Shown here piece by piece: positions 27,551 to 36,772 of a stretch of 64,000 bases of DNA. The DNA is from JBNLBS01 sp050303415 (GTDB taxonomy: Bacteria > Pseudomonadota > Gammaproteobacteria > Methylococcales > Methylomonadaceae): assembly GCA_050303415.1 (NCBI GenBank), contig JBNLBS010000011.1:66003-130002 (forward strand), in the 5' to 3' direction. A model generated the notes under the pieces. That model was not told where the DNA came from and ran no database searches. It worked only from the letters and a program-made list of their open reading frames with translations. Each line of letters opens with the position of its first letter. Position 1 is the stretch's first letter. Position numbers and translations under genes: made by a program.

Positions 27551-28402
27551 ATGAGTAACTCAAAACCAAAGTACCATTTTATTTCCGGTTTACCTCGGTC
27601 AGGTTCAACCCTGTTATCGGCGTTACTTAAACAAAATCCTCGTTTTCATGCCGATATGACCAGTGCCTTGGGGGCACTCATATCGGCCAATATACAAATA
27701 ATGAGCCCAGGGTCAGAAGTTTCATTATTAATTAAAGAGCATCAACGACCTTTAATATTAAAAGGATTAATGGATGCTTATTATTCAAATATGAACAGTG
27801 ACCAAGTGGTGTTTGATACAAATCGCGCCTGGTGTGCAAGGCTTCCTTTATTAAATGAACTTAGCCCTGGCTCAAAAGTAATTGCTTGTGTGCGTGATAT
27901 TCCTTGGATAATGGATAGCATTGAGCGGTTAATTAGAAAAAACCCCTTTCAAAATACCCGCTTGTTTGGGTCGGATGTTGATAGAAGCACTGTATATGCA
28001 CGCGTAGAGGCATTAGCCAGGCAAAATAGTTTAGTGGGATTTCCATTTGCGGCTTTAAAGGAGGCTTTTTACGGTGAATATGCTGAAAACTTACTGATAG
28101 TGGAATATGAGTATCTGGCAAGAACGCCGGAAAAAGTATTGCCATTGATCTATCAGTTTATAGAAGAACCCTGGTACGACGGACACGATTTTAATAATGT
28201 AGAATATGATGCACCGGAATTTGATGAGGCCTTAGGACTATCCGGTCTGCACAAAGTACGTTCAAAAGTCTCATTTGAGCCACGGACCACCATATTGCCA
28301 CCGGACTTATTTAATAAATTTAAAGAAATGGATTTTTGGCGCGATATAACGGGCAGTAAAGCTCACGTTATCACTGCACAAAAAACGGAAAATAAAGATT
28401 GA
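27551..28402 (+). CDS. Sulfotransferase family protein
   Basis: 283 residues. The PAPS 5'-phosphosulphate loop is LPRSGST at 14-20 (YHFISGLPRSGSTLLSALL). The 3'-phosphate motif is in VIACVRDIPWIMDSIERLI. The protein is cytosolic by sequence. Related proteins sulphate carbohydrates or protein tyrosines. Here it is the last gene of the set hydroxylase, acetyltransferase, collar triad, DUF6916-like protein, and precedes the hairpin repeat array and the giant surface protein. A target among those proteins is plausible but not shown. Confidence 0.88.
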   Translation: MSNSKPKYHFISGLPRSGSTLLSALLKQNPRFHADMTSALGALISANIQIMSPGSEVSLLIKEHQRPLILKGLMDAYYSNMNSDQVVFDTNRAWCARLPLLNELSPGSKVIACVRDIPWIMDSIERLIRKNPFQNTRLFGSDVDRSTVYARVEALARQNSLVGFPFAALKEAFYGEYAENLLIVEYEYLARTPEKVLPLIYQFIEEPWYDGHDFNNVEYDAPEFDEALGLSGLHKVRSKVSFEPRTTILPPDLFNKFKEMDFWRDITGSKAHVITAQKTENKD

Positions 28403-28417
28403 TAGTTTAGTATTAAA

Positions 28418-28509
28418 GCCACAGATTGATACGGAGGTCCACGGTTAAAAGAAGAATAAAGAACGAAGTAGTATGTTTTTATCCGTTTAAATCCGTGCTT
28501 ATCCGTGGC
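28418..28509. repeat. Hairpin repeat, copy 1 (GCCACAGATT...ATCCGTGGC)
   Basis: The left end GCCACAGATTGATACGG and the right end AATCCGTGCTTATCCGTGGC form imperfect inverted arms around about 50 AT-rich bases. Further copies lie at 28891, 28985 and 29082, with a half copy at 28522. This theme, close to CCACAGATTACACGGAT, is a widespread repetitive element in environmental bacteria by my recollection. Confidence 0.8.
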
Positions 28510-28521
28510 AAAAACATTAAG

Positions 28522-28560
28522 GCCACAGATATCACGGATTATAATGAGAAAGAATTAAGT
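28522..28560. repeat. Half copy of the hairpin repeat
   Basis: GCCACAGATATCACGGATT resembles the left arm of the neighbouring repeats, and the following GAATTAAGTGAT matches their inner sequence. The right arm is missing; hicB sequence begins about 40 bases later. This suggests an insertion or deletion that removed the right half. Confidence 0.65.
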
Positions 28561-28599
28561 GATGGAGTTTTAATGTGTGTAATCAGGGGAAAAAGTTCG

Positions 28600-28755
28600 A
28601 TGAATAGAGAATATACTGCAGTTGTTAAGAATGATGTTGATTGCTGGATAGGTTGGATTGAAGAGATTCCTGGTGTTAATTGTCAAGAAAAAACGCGAGA
28701 AGAGCTTATAGAAACGTTAACAATAACATTGCAAGAAGCAATAGGACTCAACTGA
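28600..28755 (+). CDS. HicB-family antitoxin, short orphan
   Basis: 51 residues from the ATG at 28600, preceded by AGGGGA. The open frame continues upstream to 28426, but that part is repeat sequence. MNREYTAVVKNDVDCWIGWI then EEIPGVNCQEKTREELIETL is the HicB core, a partial RNase H-like fold that neutralises HicA. The usual C-terminal DNA-binding domain is absent, as in short HicB types. Its hicA partner is disrupted directly downstream, so the antitoxin is left alone. Confidence 0.75.
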   Translation: MNREYTAVVKNDVDCWIGWIEEIPGVNCQEKTREELIETLTITLQEAIGLN

Positions 28756-28890
28756 GAAGGTGCAAAACATTCGTGGTGGTGGAATCCAGAACAAAACAAG
28801 CGTTCTGCAGTTCCTTGACATACAGAAATCAAGGATATTCTGGCTAAGAAAATATGTATAGACTTGGGCGTTAAGCCAATAAAAGATTAA
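28756..28890 (+). pseudogene. Decayed hicA toxin gene
   Basis: In the frame that continues after the hicB stop, the translation gives EGAKHSWWWNPEQNKRSAVP, a TGA stop at 28816-28818, then HTEIKDILAKKICIDLGVKPIKD and TAA at 28888-28890. This is the C-terminal part of HicA (GxKHxxxxNP...VPRHxEI), with the CGA Arg codon turned to TGA. The first 20 or so codons, including the start, are missing. The gene cannot make a toxin. Confidence 0.8.
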
Positions 28891-28971
28891 GCCACAGATT
28901 TATACGGATATTAGGATTAAAATAACAAGCAATTAAGTTGTTTTATCCGTTTAAATCCGTGTAATCCGTGG
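28891..28971. repeat. Hairpin repeat, copy 2
   Basis: GCCACAGATTTATACGGATA at the left, TTTAAATCCGTGTAATCCGTGG at the right in inverted relation. It starts exactly at the end of the hicA remnant's TAA. Confidence 0.8.
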
Positions 28972-28984
28972 TAAAAGTAGTTAA

Positions 28985-29070
28985 GCCACCGATTTACACG
29001 GATGAACACGGATTGAAAGAAAAAAGGATTAAGTAGTTTTTTATCCGTTCAAATCTGTGTAATCCGTGGC
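28985..29070. repeat. Hairpin repeat, copy 3
   Basis: The left end GCCACCGATTTACACGGAT and the right end TGTGTAATCCGTGGC are nearly perfect inverse complements, the best-preserved of the copies. Confidence 0.8.
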
Positions 29071-29081
29071 AAAATAGTAAA

Positions 29082-29169
29082 GCCACAGATTTTAGGGATA
29101 GGCACGGATTAAAAGAAAATAGATTTAAGTGATCTGTTTTTATTTGTTTAAATCAGTGAAATCCGTGGC
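29082..29169. repeat. Hairpin repeat, copy 4
   Basis: The left end GCCACAGATTTTAGGGATAG and the right end AGTGAAATCCGTGGC form a more diverged copy. It ends 41 bases before the start of the giant surface protein and could lie in its leader RNA. Confidence 0.75.
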
Positions 29170-29210
29170 TAAATTAAATTTAAAAACCTTTATACAAAGG
29201 CAGGTATGTT

Positions 29211-32200
29211 ATGTCAGTTACCAGCAAAACAATGAAACAGCAATTTACAAAACTGTTATCAGTGGTGCAAAAATCAGAGAAGCCTCTTCCAGCTGACTTC
29301 GCGCAACAAGCAAATACCTATCAGAGCAAAATGTATGCTTTGGAGCCGCGTATAATGTTTGATGCTGCAGCACTTGCGACGGCAAGTGAAACACTGGTCA
29401 ACGAACAGGAGCAAACTCAACCTAGCGATGAGTCATCCCTGATTGATGCAGCTAAAATAATCGAAGCCATCAACAGCAATCAAACCGACAACCCGGAACA
29501 CAGTATATTATTTATCGACAGCCAGGTAGCAGACTATCAAACCCTGCTTGAAGGTTTGCAAAGCGGTGTGCAAGTGGTTACGTTGGATGCGGACCGTGAC
29601 GGCATTAAACAAATAGCCGAAAACCTGCAAAACAGTACCGATATAGAAGCTGTATATATTATTTCTCATGGTAGCCAAGGGCTGCTAAACCTGGGCAATA
29701 GTGAATTATCTTCCCAAACCATCGATAACTACAGTTTGGAACTGGACATTATCAATGCCGCCTTATCCGAAACTGCCGATATTTTACTCTACGGCTGTAA
29801 TGTCGCCGAAGGTGAAGTAGGTGAACTATTTATACAACAATTATCAGAACAAACCGGTGCCGATATTGCGGCCTCCAGCGATTTAACGGGTAATAGTGAA
29901 TTAGGGGGTGATTGGGATCTTGAAGTTATAACGGGTGTTATTGAAGCTGGTTCAATTTTTAGTGATCGTGCTTTAAATGACTTTAGTCATATCTTAGCCA
30001 CTGAAGCCTTAAGTGGGTTTACCGATCAGGGTGCTACTTTGACTGACCAGGCAACACTGGGGACAAGTAATTTTGTTGTGTCTGGGGATATCGGTGTGGG
30101 GACCAATTATAGTGGTAGTGGAGCTTTTCTTCAAAATTATGTTACTAAGGGTGGATATCATTGGATGAAAATAGATGTAGATGGAACTAATACCACTGCA
30201 TTTCAGCTCACAGGGTTAACGCTTAATGAGTATCAAAATTCTGATATCTTTACTGGTTTCATCCTGACCGGTTATGTTTATGGTGGAGGGACAGTCACAG
30301 GGAGTATTGCTGATGGAACAAGTGGTGCTGATTCATTCGCAACCACACTGACCAATTTTTCGGGAGTCAATATTACTGGGTTTAAGGTAGGCTTTACTGC
30401 TGATGCCGGCACATATATTGGCAATTTGGATATTGTATCTTTTAGCTGGAGTGCTGCGGCTTTTAACAATGCCCCCGTCTTCACCTCCACCGCCTCATTC
30501 TCTGTTAATGAAACTGCCACCAATGATTCCACTGTACTGCTGGATGTACAGGCAAATGATGGCGATGGCGGCGGAAGTGATGTGGGGGTTACTTATTCTA
30601 TTACCGGCGGCACTGGCTCAACACTGTTCAGTATTGATAGTGATGATGGAGAGATTCGCCTTAATGCCACTGGAGCTTCTACGCTCGATTATGAGGTGGC
30701 AACAAGTTATACGCTAACAGTGCAGGCAGATGATGGACAGAGCTCCAATAACACTGCAACACAAAACATAACGGTAAATATCTCAGATATCGCACCATCC
30801 ATTACCGCGAGCCAGAGCTTTTCGGTTAATGAGAGCGATACCAACACAACTTCCCTTGGTACGGTTGCTAACACCGGTGACAGTGACTCAGTGACCTGGT
30901 CGATACAATCAGGCAATACCGGCAGCGCTTTCGCCATTAATTCCAGTACCGGAGAAATTACCCTTAATGACACTACACAATTGGATGCAAGTGCTACTGC
31001 AAGCTATAACTTAACTATTCGGGCCGATGACGGTAACAATGGTGTTCAATATAGCGAGCAAGCGGTCACGATTAATGTAACCGATGATGTCGCACCTGCG
31101 GTAACAAGCATTGCACCCAGCGGCTCACCGAATGCTAATGACACTTCGGTCAATTTTGCCGTGACCTTTGATGAGGCTGTGACGAATGTATCTACCGATG
31201 ATTTCCAGTTGACAACCACGGGAACGGCAACCGGTACTATTGCTTCAATTTCCGGTTCGGGCACCAGTTATACCGTTACAGTTAATTCAATTAGCGGAGA
31301 TGGTACGTTACGCCTTGACCTAAAGGCGGGTACGAATATAGATGATGGCGCAACAAACGCCCCCGCTGCTTATACTGCGGGTACGCCTCATAATGTTGAT
31401 ACTGTGGCACCTACTGTTACCGATGGCAATTTAAGTATTTCTGGTGCAAGCGGAACGGGTGGGGCGTTTAAAATTGGTGATACAGTAACCGCAACTTGGA
31501 ATAACACGGCTGGGGGGGATAATAATTCCGACACTGTCAGTAGTGTAACGGTTGACTTCAGTCAATTCGGCGGCGGAGCAGCCGTGGCAGCATCAAATAG
31601 TGCCGGTACTTGGACAGCCACCTATACCATCGTTGCCGGCGCTATTGATGGCACCAATAAAAATGTTTCAATTACTGCAACCGACGATGCGGGTAACGCG
31701 ACCACGACAGCAGATACCACTAACGCGACCGTTGATAATATTTCGCCAACCGTCACTGACGGTAATATTAATATTTCAGGAGCAACCGGTACGGGCGGAG
31801 TGTTTAAAATTGGTGATACGGTAACAGCAACTTGGAATAACACGGCAGGGGGAGAGAACAATTCCGATACCATCAGTAGTGTGACTGTTGATTTTAGTCA
31901 ATTCGGCGGCGGAGCAGCCGTGGCAGCATCAAACAGTGCCGGCACTTGGACAGCCACCTATACCCTCGTTGCCGGCGCTATTGATGGAAGCAATAAAAAT
32001 GTTTCTGTTACTGCAACTGACGATGCGGGTAACACGACTACAACAGCGGATACCACCAATGCAACCGTTGACAATATTGCACCTACTGTCACCGATGCCA
32101 ATATTAGTATTTCAGGAGGATCAGGAACAGGGGGGGCGTACATAATCGGTGATACGGTAACAGCAACTTGGAATAACACGGCAGGAGGAGATAACAATTC

Positions 32201-35072
32201 TGACACTATTAATAGTGTAACCGTTAATTTCAGCGCGTTTGGTGGAGGAGCCGCCGTGGCGGCAACAAACAGTGCCGGCACTTGGACAGCGACTTATACC
32301 ATCGTAGCCGGCGCTATTGAGGGAACCAATAAAAATATTTCTGTTACTGCAACCGACGATGTGGGTAATACGGCCACGACAGCGGATACCAGCAATGCTG
32401 ACGTTGACAATATTGCGCCGGGTTCTGCAACCGGTACGTTAGCTGTCGATGAAAACGCAGCTAATTCTACGTCTGTAGGTACCGTGTCTTCAACTGGAGC
32501 AAGTAGCTATTCGTTAACTGATAATGCAGGGGGGCGCTTTGCGATAAACTCTGGAACGGGTGAAGTTACCGTCGCTAACGGTAGCTTACTGGATCGTGAA
32601 ACTAGTGCCAGTCATAATATTACAGTGCGCGCTACTGATGCGGCAGGTAATAGTACTGATACAGTATTGTCGGTGACTATTAACAATGTTAATGAAGCCC
32701 CTACGCTAACAAATCTGAATGGCGACTCAGTCAGCTTTAGTATTGGTGGTTCAGCAGTTATATTGGATTCAGGTTCAAATGCAACCTTGGCTGATGTGGA
32801 TTCTGCAGATTTTAATGGAGGCAATGTCACGGTATCCATTACAGCTAATCGGGTTTCTACTGAAGATCAGTTAGTGATTGGCAATGTTGGAAATATCACT
32901 ACTTCAGGCAGTAATGTTGTACATAGTGGTGTCACTATTGGCACTTTTGCCGGCGGTACCGGCACTAATGACCTGGTGATTACATTAAACGCTAACACTA
33001 CAATTGCCCGAGCGCAGGACTTACTTCGGGCAATTCAATATAACAACACCAATGCGGCAACAGTCTCGACGACTGCGCGGACAGTGACATTGACGGTCAA
33101 TGACGGCGATGGCGGCACGGCAACCTCAGCGACCCAATCAATGACCGTTAATTTGATACGCGCGCCGATCATCGACTTGGACGGCGACAACTCCAGCGGC
33201 AATACCAGTGGGGGTTATAACGGCACCTTTACCGAAGGCGGCGGTGAAGTTGCAGTCACCGATACCGATACCGTTATCACCGACGACGGCACATTTAAAG
33301 CATTGACCATTACCTTAACGAACCGGCCTGACGGTGCCAGCGAGAGCCTGTCGTCAAGTTACGGTTCCGGAGCTCAGACGGTTAATGGTGAGGCCGTTAC
33401 CATCGGCGCTTATAATAGTGGTACCGGCGTACTGAGCATTACCATAAATGACGGTTCGGCTACAGCCACAACCATGCAAATGTTGATGCAGTCGATTCGC
33501 TATAACAACACCTCTGATACACCGGATACTACAGCACGAGCAATTACTTTTACCGCAACGGATAACGTCGACAATATAGGGAATGCAGTAACTTCGACAA
33601 TTTCGGTCATTGCTGCGAACGATGCGCCTACGGTCAGTGCGGCACCAGCTTCAATTACTGTTACTGAAGATGTTGCTAGTGTTATTACCGGTATTAGTTT
33701 TGCCGATATTGATGCAGGTTCCGGTTCAGTTATTGCGACACTTTCTGTTAATGCTGGAACGCTTGCGGCGACCAGCGGTGGCAGTGTGACTGTAGCCAAT
33801 TCCGGTACATCGTCGATAACCTTGACCGGTAGTATTGCTAATATTAATACCTTTATTGCCGGTAGTAATGTCAGCTTTACCACGGCTTTAAATGCAACGA
33901 GTGCCGTTACCTTGAGCGTATTTGTTAACGACCAGGGTAATACTGGCACAGGTGGCTCATTAAGCTCGGCAATATCGACCGTTACCTTGAACGTGACACC
34001 TGTGAATGATGCCCCTGTTATTACCAGCAATGGTGGTGGAGCAACAGCTGCTATTAGTATGGTCGAAAATCAAACACAGGTGACAACGGTCACAGCTACA
34101 GATGTTGAAAGCGATACCGTTACTTATTCTATTACCGGTGGTGCGGACCAAGCGAAGTTTACAATTGACAGCAATACCGGTCTATTGAACTTTATTACTG
34201 CACCGGAGTTTGCTAATCCTACAGATGTTGGTGCGGATAACGTATACGATGTACAGGTTACGGCGACCGATAATGGTACAGGGGCTCTCACCGATGTGCA
34301 GGATATTGCCGTTACAATTACCGATACTCCAACAACACCAGCATCGACCACGGAACAGAATGTTGAATTAAACAATAGTCAGATTTCCGGTGGCGAGTCT
34401 GGCAGTACAGGTACATCATCTTCAGGTGACTCAGGTGACTCAGGTGACTCAGGTGACTTAGGCGAGATAGAAAATTTTATTGTTTTTATTAGTTATGGGG
34501 AGACTGGGAGAACATCGGGAACTGGTGAAGGCAGTTATTTTGATTCAAGTTCATATACACCAGGCAATACTATTTTTATTACTACCAGTTCGGAGTCTTT
34601 ATCTTTGTCTGCTGTTCAAGATTCATTTATCCAGATAAGTAATCTGGCTTTTGGTTTTGACGACAATGTTCAATTGACTTTTGAAGCTACATCAATGAAT
34701 GGTGAACCGCTGCCCAGTTGGATAAGGTTTGATTCAATTACAGGTATTTTTGAAATAATCTCACCGGATGAAATAGGCAAGCCTATTAAACTGGTCGTTA
34801 CGGCGACGGACAGTGAAGGACATAGCAAAACGATTGTTATTACCTTGGTTCCGAAAGGGCAGGGATCATCAAATGGTAATCAGGGCGATGATAATGAGGA
34901 TGAAGGCGGTTCTGAAGATCAACGAACTCAAATGTTAAATCAGGTCCTGACAGTAGGAAAAGCAGGCTTGTCAGAACAATTAAATACCGTTGCTTCAAAA
35001 GGAATTGAGCAGAGCCATTTAAAATTACTGGAAAGTATTATTGAGATAACGAAAGAAAAGGATGTGGCATAG
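29211..35072 (+). CDS. Giant repeat protein with LEPR motif, DUF4347 and cadherin/Ig-like repeats
   Basis: 1953 residues, preceded by AAAGGCAGG. There is no Sec signal; instead residues 44-53 read LEPRIMFDAA, the motif known as LEPR-XLL in long surface proteins. DUF4347 spans about 98-260 (YIISHGSQG, LLYGCNVAEG). Then come cadherin-like repeats (e.g. FSVNETATNDSTVLLDV), three near-identical 112-residue repeats (734-1069), further cadherin modules, an SGD microrepeat (1738-1749), a putative Ig fold and a helical acidic tail. No GGxGxD RTX repeats were seen. It is followed by a TolC-like gene and adaptor genes. I infer an exported adhesin-like protein; the route is discussed in the findings. 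Confidence 0.88.
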   Translation: MSVTSKTMKQQFTKLLSVVQKSEKPLPADFAQQANTYQSKMYALEPRIMFDAAALATASETLVNEQEQTQPSDESSLIDAAKIIEAINSNQTDNPEHSILFIDSQVADYQTLLEGLQSGVQVVTLDADRDGIKQIAENLQNSTDIEAVYIISHGSQGLLNLGNSELSSQTIDNYSLELDIINAALSETADILLYGCNVAEGEVGELFIQQLSEQTGADIAASSDLTGNSELGGDWDLEVITGVIEAGSIFSDRALNDFSHILATEALSGFTDQGATLTDQATLGTSNFVVSGDIGVGTNYSGSGAFLQNYVTKGGYHWMKIDVDGTNTTAFQLTGLTLNEYQNSDIFTGFILTGYVYGGGTVTGSIADGTSGADSFATTLTNFSGVNITGFKVGFTADAGTYIGNLDIVSFSWSAAAFNNAPVFTSTASFSVNETATNDSTVLLDVQANDGDGGGSDVGVTYSITGGTGSTLFSIDSDDGEIRLNATGASTLDYEVATSYTLTVQADDGQSSNNTATQNITVNISDIAPSITASQSFSVNESDTNTTSLGTVANTGDSDSVTWSIQSGNTGSAFAINSSTGEITLNDTTQLDASATASYNLTIRADDGNNGVQYSEQAVTINVTDDVAPAVTSIAPSGSPNANDTSVNFAVTFDEAVTNVSTDDFQLTTTGTATGTIASISGSGTSYTVTVNSISGDGTLRLDLKAGTNIDDGATNAPAAYTAGTPHNVDTVAPTVTDGNLSISGASGTGGAFKIGDTVTATWNNTAGGDNNSDTVSSVTVDFSQFGGGAAVAASNSAGTWTATYTIVAGAIDGTNKNVSITATDDAGNATTTADTTNATVDNISPTVTDGNINISGATGTGGVFKIGDTVTATWNNTAGGENNSDTISSVTVDFSQFGGGAAVAASNSAGTWTATYTLVAGAIDGSNKNVSVTATDDAGNTTTTADTTNATVDNIAPTVTDANISISGGSGTGGAYIIGDTVTATWNNTAGGDNNSDTINSVTVNFSAFGGGAAVAATNSAGTWTATYTIVAGAIEGTNKNISVTATDDVGNTATTADTSNADVDNIAPGSATGTLAVDENAANSTSVGTVSSTGASSYSLTDNAGGRFAINSGTGEVTVANGSLLDRETSASHNITVRATDAAGNSTDTVLSVTINNVNEAPTLTNLNGDSVSFSIGGSAVILDSGSNATLADVDSADFNGGNVTVSITANRVSTEDQLVIGNVGNITTSGSNVVHSGVTIGTFAGGTGTNDLVITLNANTTIARAQDLLRAIQYNNTNAATVSTTARTVTLTVNDGDGGTATSATQSMTVNLIRAPIIDLDGDNSSGNTSGGYNGTFTEGGGEVAVTDTDTVITDDGTFKALTITLTNRPDGASESLSSSYGSGAQTVNGEAVTIGAYNSGTGVLSITINDGSATATTMQMLMQSIRYNNTSDTPDTTARAITFTATDNVDNIGNAVTSTISVIAANDAPTVSAAPASITVTEDVASVITGISFADIDAGSGSVIATLSVNAGTLAATSGGSVTVANSGTSSITLTGSIANINTFIAGSNVSFTTALNATSAVTLSVFVNDQGNTGTGGSLSSAISTVTLNVTPVNDAPVITSNGGGATAAISMVENQTQVTTVTATDVESDTVTYSITGGADQAKFTIDSNTGLLNFITAPEFANPTDVGADNVYDVQVTATDNGTGALTDVQDIAVTITDTPTTPASTTEQNVELNNSQISGGESGSTGTSSSGDSGDSGDSGDLGEIENFIVFISYGETGRTSGTGEGSYFDSSSYTPGNTIFITTSSESLSLSAVQDSFIQISNLAFGFDDNVQLTFEATSMNGEPLPSWIRFDSITGIFEIISPDEIGKPIKLVVTATDSEGHSKTIVITLVPKGQGSSNGNQGDDNEDEGGSEDQRTQMLNQVLTVGKAGLSEQLNTVASKGIEQSHLKLLESIIEITKEKDVA
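31410..32417 (+). repeat. Three in-frame 336-bp tandem repeats
   Basis: Units begin at 31410, 31746 and 32082, each exactly 336 bases (112 codons), each starting PTVTD and containing GDTVTATWNNTAGG and AVAASNSAGTWTATYT (third unit ATNSAG). DNA identity is high, so the duplications are recent or kept alike by gene conversion. Each unit is one Ig-like domain. Confidence 0.92.
34422..34457 (+). repeat. 9-bp tandem repeat (TCAGGTGAC x4)
   Basis: Four perfect copies code for SGD x4, with a degenerate fifth (TTAGGCGAG). Slippage would change linker length by three residues per unit without a frameshift. Confidence 0.9.
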
Positions 35073-35141
35073 CTAAATATGAGACAACTAATTCAACTAT
35101 TATGGTTTCTGCAGTTAATATTAAATAATAATCAAAAAAAT

Positions 35142-36683
35142 ATGAATCTATATAAACAAAAGAAATTACGACTGGTTCTTTCTGCCTTGACTTTAATCTC
35201 GGGTTGTGCAGTTATGCCTGAGCCGATCACTCATGATGAGCAGATTGCTTCAATCGATGCGGATAAGAAGGTTTTATTTGATCAGCAGGAGCCTGTGAAT
35301 GCCCCTATCAGTCTGTATCAGGCCATGGCTAGGGCATTAAAGAATAATCTGGATCATCGAGTAAAAATGATGGAAAAGGCGGTGGCCGATGGGCAGTCTG
35401 ATATTGCTTTATTTGATTTACTGCCTAATTTAACTGCATCAGCCGGATATAGAGGACGTGATAATTATAGTGCATCGAATAGTCGGTCGATCGCTACCGA
35501 TGCTCAATCCTTGGTAACATCAACTTCCCAGGACCGTTCGCGCAGGGTTTATGATTTTTCTTTCAGCTGGAATATTCTTGATTTTGGCGTCAGTTATTTT
35601 AGAGCCAAACAGGAAGCCAATCGGGTTTTGGTGGCAGAAGAAAATCGCCGTAAAACTGCACAGAATTTAATGCAGGAAGTGCGTACAGCATTTTGGCGCA
35701 TGGCCAGTACGCAATTGATTGCCGGTGATATAGATAATATTTTAACTAATGCCCGTTCCGCTTTGCAGGATGCACAGCGCATAGAACAAGAGCGTTTAAG
35801 TCCGCCGCTGGAAATACTTCAATATCAGAAAACTTTACTTGAAATTATCAGAAAACTTGAGAACCTGTCAGAAACCTTAAATCTGGCTAAAACAGAGTTG
35901 GCATCTATGTTAGGTTTGGCGCCCGGTCAGGATTTTACTTTACAACTGCCTTCCTATAGTTTTGTTAAAGTACCTGAGATAACAATGCCTGTAGTTGAAA
36001 TGGAAGAAATGGCATTGCAGTTAAGACCGGAATTTAGAGAAGAAATTTATAATAATCGTATAACAGCGGAAGAAACCCATAAAGCTATATTACGTTTATT
36101 GCCGGGCATAGAGTTAAATGCCAGTTATAACTATGACAGCAATTCCTATACCTTAAATAATAACTGGGTTGAGTTGAGCGGACTGATTACCCAGAATCTG
36201 GTTGAATTAATTACCGCCCCGGCACGATTTAACCAGATTGATGCGGAAGAAAAATTGGGTGAAACACGTCGGTTGTCAGTTTATATGGCCGTTGTTACCC
36301 AGGTTAATTTAGCCTACAGACAATATTTGATTGCACAGCAATTATTTCAACGCACCAATGAACTGGATTCGATAAACCAGAAGATCTCCAAGCATATTCG
36401 TGTGGCATCAGAAAATAATGCCAAAAGCCAGCTTGAGCGTATTCGTTTTGCCACTGATGCCTTAATGTCCAGGCTTCAAATGTATGAGGCCTATGCTGGT
36501 ATTCAAAGCGCATTGGGTAAGGTTTATGTTTCTATGGGTTTGGATCCTTTACCAACCTGGATTGATGATTATGATATTGAAACCCTGGCCAAATCGATTG
36601 AAACGGTCGATCAGGAATGGCAGGCAGGGCAGTTTCCTGAACTGAATCCGGTTAAAGTTGAAGAAGCTGGTAGCCCGAGTTAG
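35142..36683 (+). CDS. TolC-like outer membrane efflux lipoprotein
   Basis: 513 residues from the ATG at 35142. An ATG at 35079 is in frame and closer to the previous stop, but only 35142 gives a clean lipoprotein signal, MNLYKQ...LVLSALTLISGC. Two outer membrane efflux protein repeats follow, each with long helices and short beta-strand segments (FSWNILDFGVSYFRAKQEANR; LIELITAP-type). It should form the trans-envelope channel for the adaptors encoded at 37574-41764. It lies 70 bases after the giant protein gene in the same direction, which points to that protein as its substrate. Confidence 0.88.
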   Translation: MNLYKQKKLRLVLSALTLISGCAVMPEPITHDEQIASIDADKKVLFDQQEPVNAPISLYQAMARALKNNLDHRVKMMEKAVADGQSDIALFDLLPNLTASAGYRGRDNYSASNSRSIATDAQSLVTSTSQDRSRRVYDFSFSWNILDFGVSYFRAKQEANRVLVAEENRRKTAQNLMQEVRTAFWRMASTQLIAGDIDNILTNARSALQDAQRIEQERLSPPLEILQYQKTLLEIIRKLENLSETLNLAKTELASMLGLAPGQDFTLQLPSYSFVKVPEITMPVVEMEEMALQLRPEFREEIYNNRITAEETHKAILRLLPGIELNASYNYDSNSYTLNNNWVELSGLITQNLVELITAPARFNQIDAEEKLGETRRLSVYMAVVTQVNLAYRQYLIAQQLFQRTNELDSINQKISKHIRVASENNAKSQLERIRFATDALMSRLQMYEAYAGIQSALGKVYVSMGLDPLPTWIDDYDIETLAKSIETVDQEWQAGQFPELNPVKVEEAGSPS

Positions 36684-36772
36684 ATTTTTAGTAAAAAAAC
36701 GTAACCGGACATTTACTTATGAAGTATCTTGTTTAATTATGTTTTTACACTTTAGAAATATAAGAGGCTGTT

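Noticed and set aside
28426..28599. Upstream extension of hicB by 58 codons
   Set aside because: The extension is hairpin-repeat sequence; the ATG at 28600 has its own ribosome binding site and starts the HicB fold.
28418..29169. CRISPR-like array of repeats
   Set aside because: The units are imperfect hairpins of about 80-90 bases with diverged interiors and no unique spacers of even length, and no cas gene is near.
33500..34030. 176-aa open frame on the minus strand
   Set aside because: It lies wholly inside the giant repeat gene and is a shadow of its Thr/Val/Ala-rich codons.
29211..35072. Classical RTX type I secretion substrate
   Set aside because: No GGxGxD nonapeptide repeats and no ABC transporter gene in the window.
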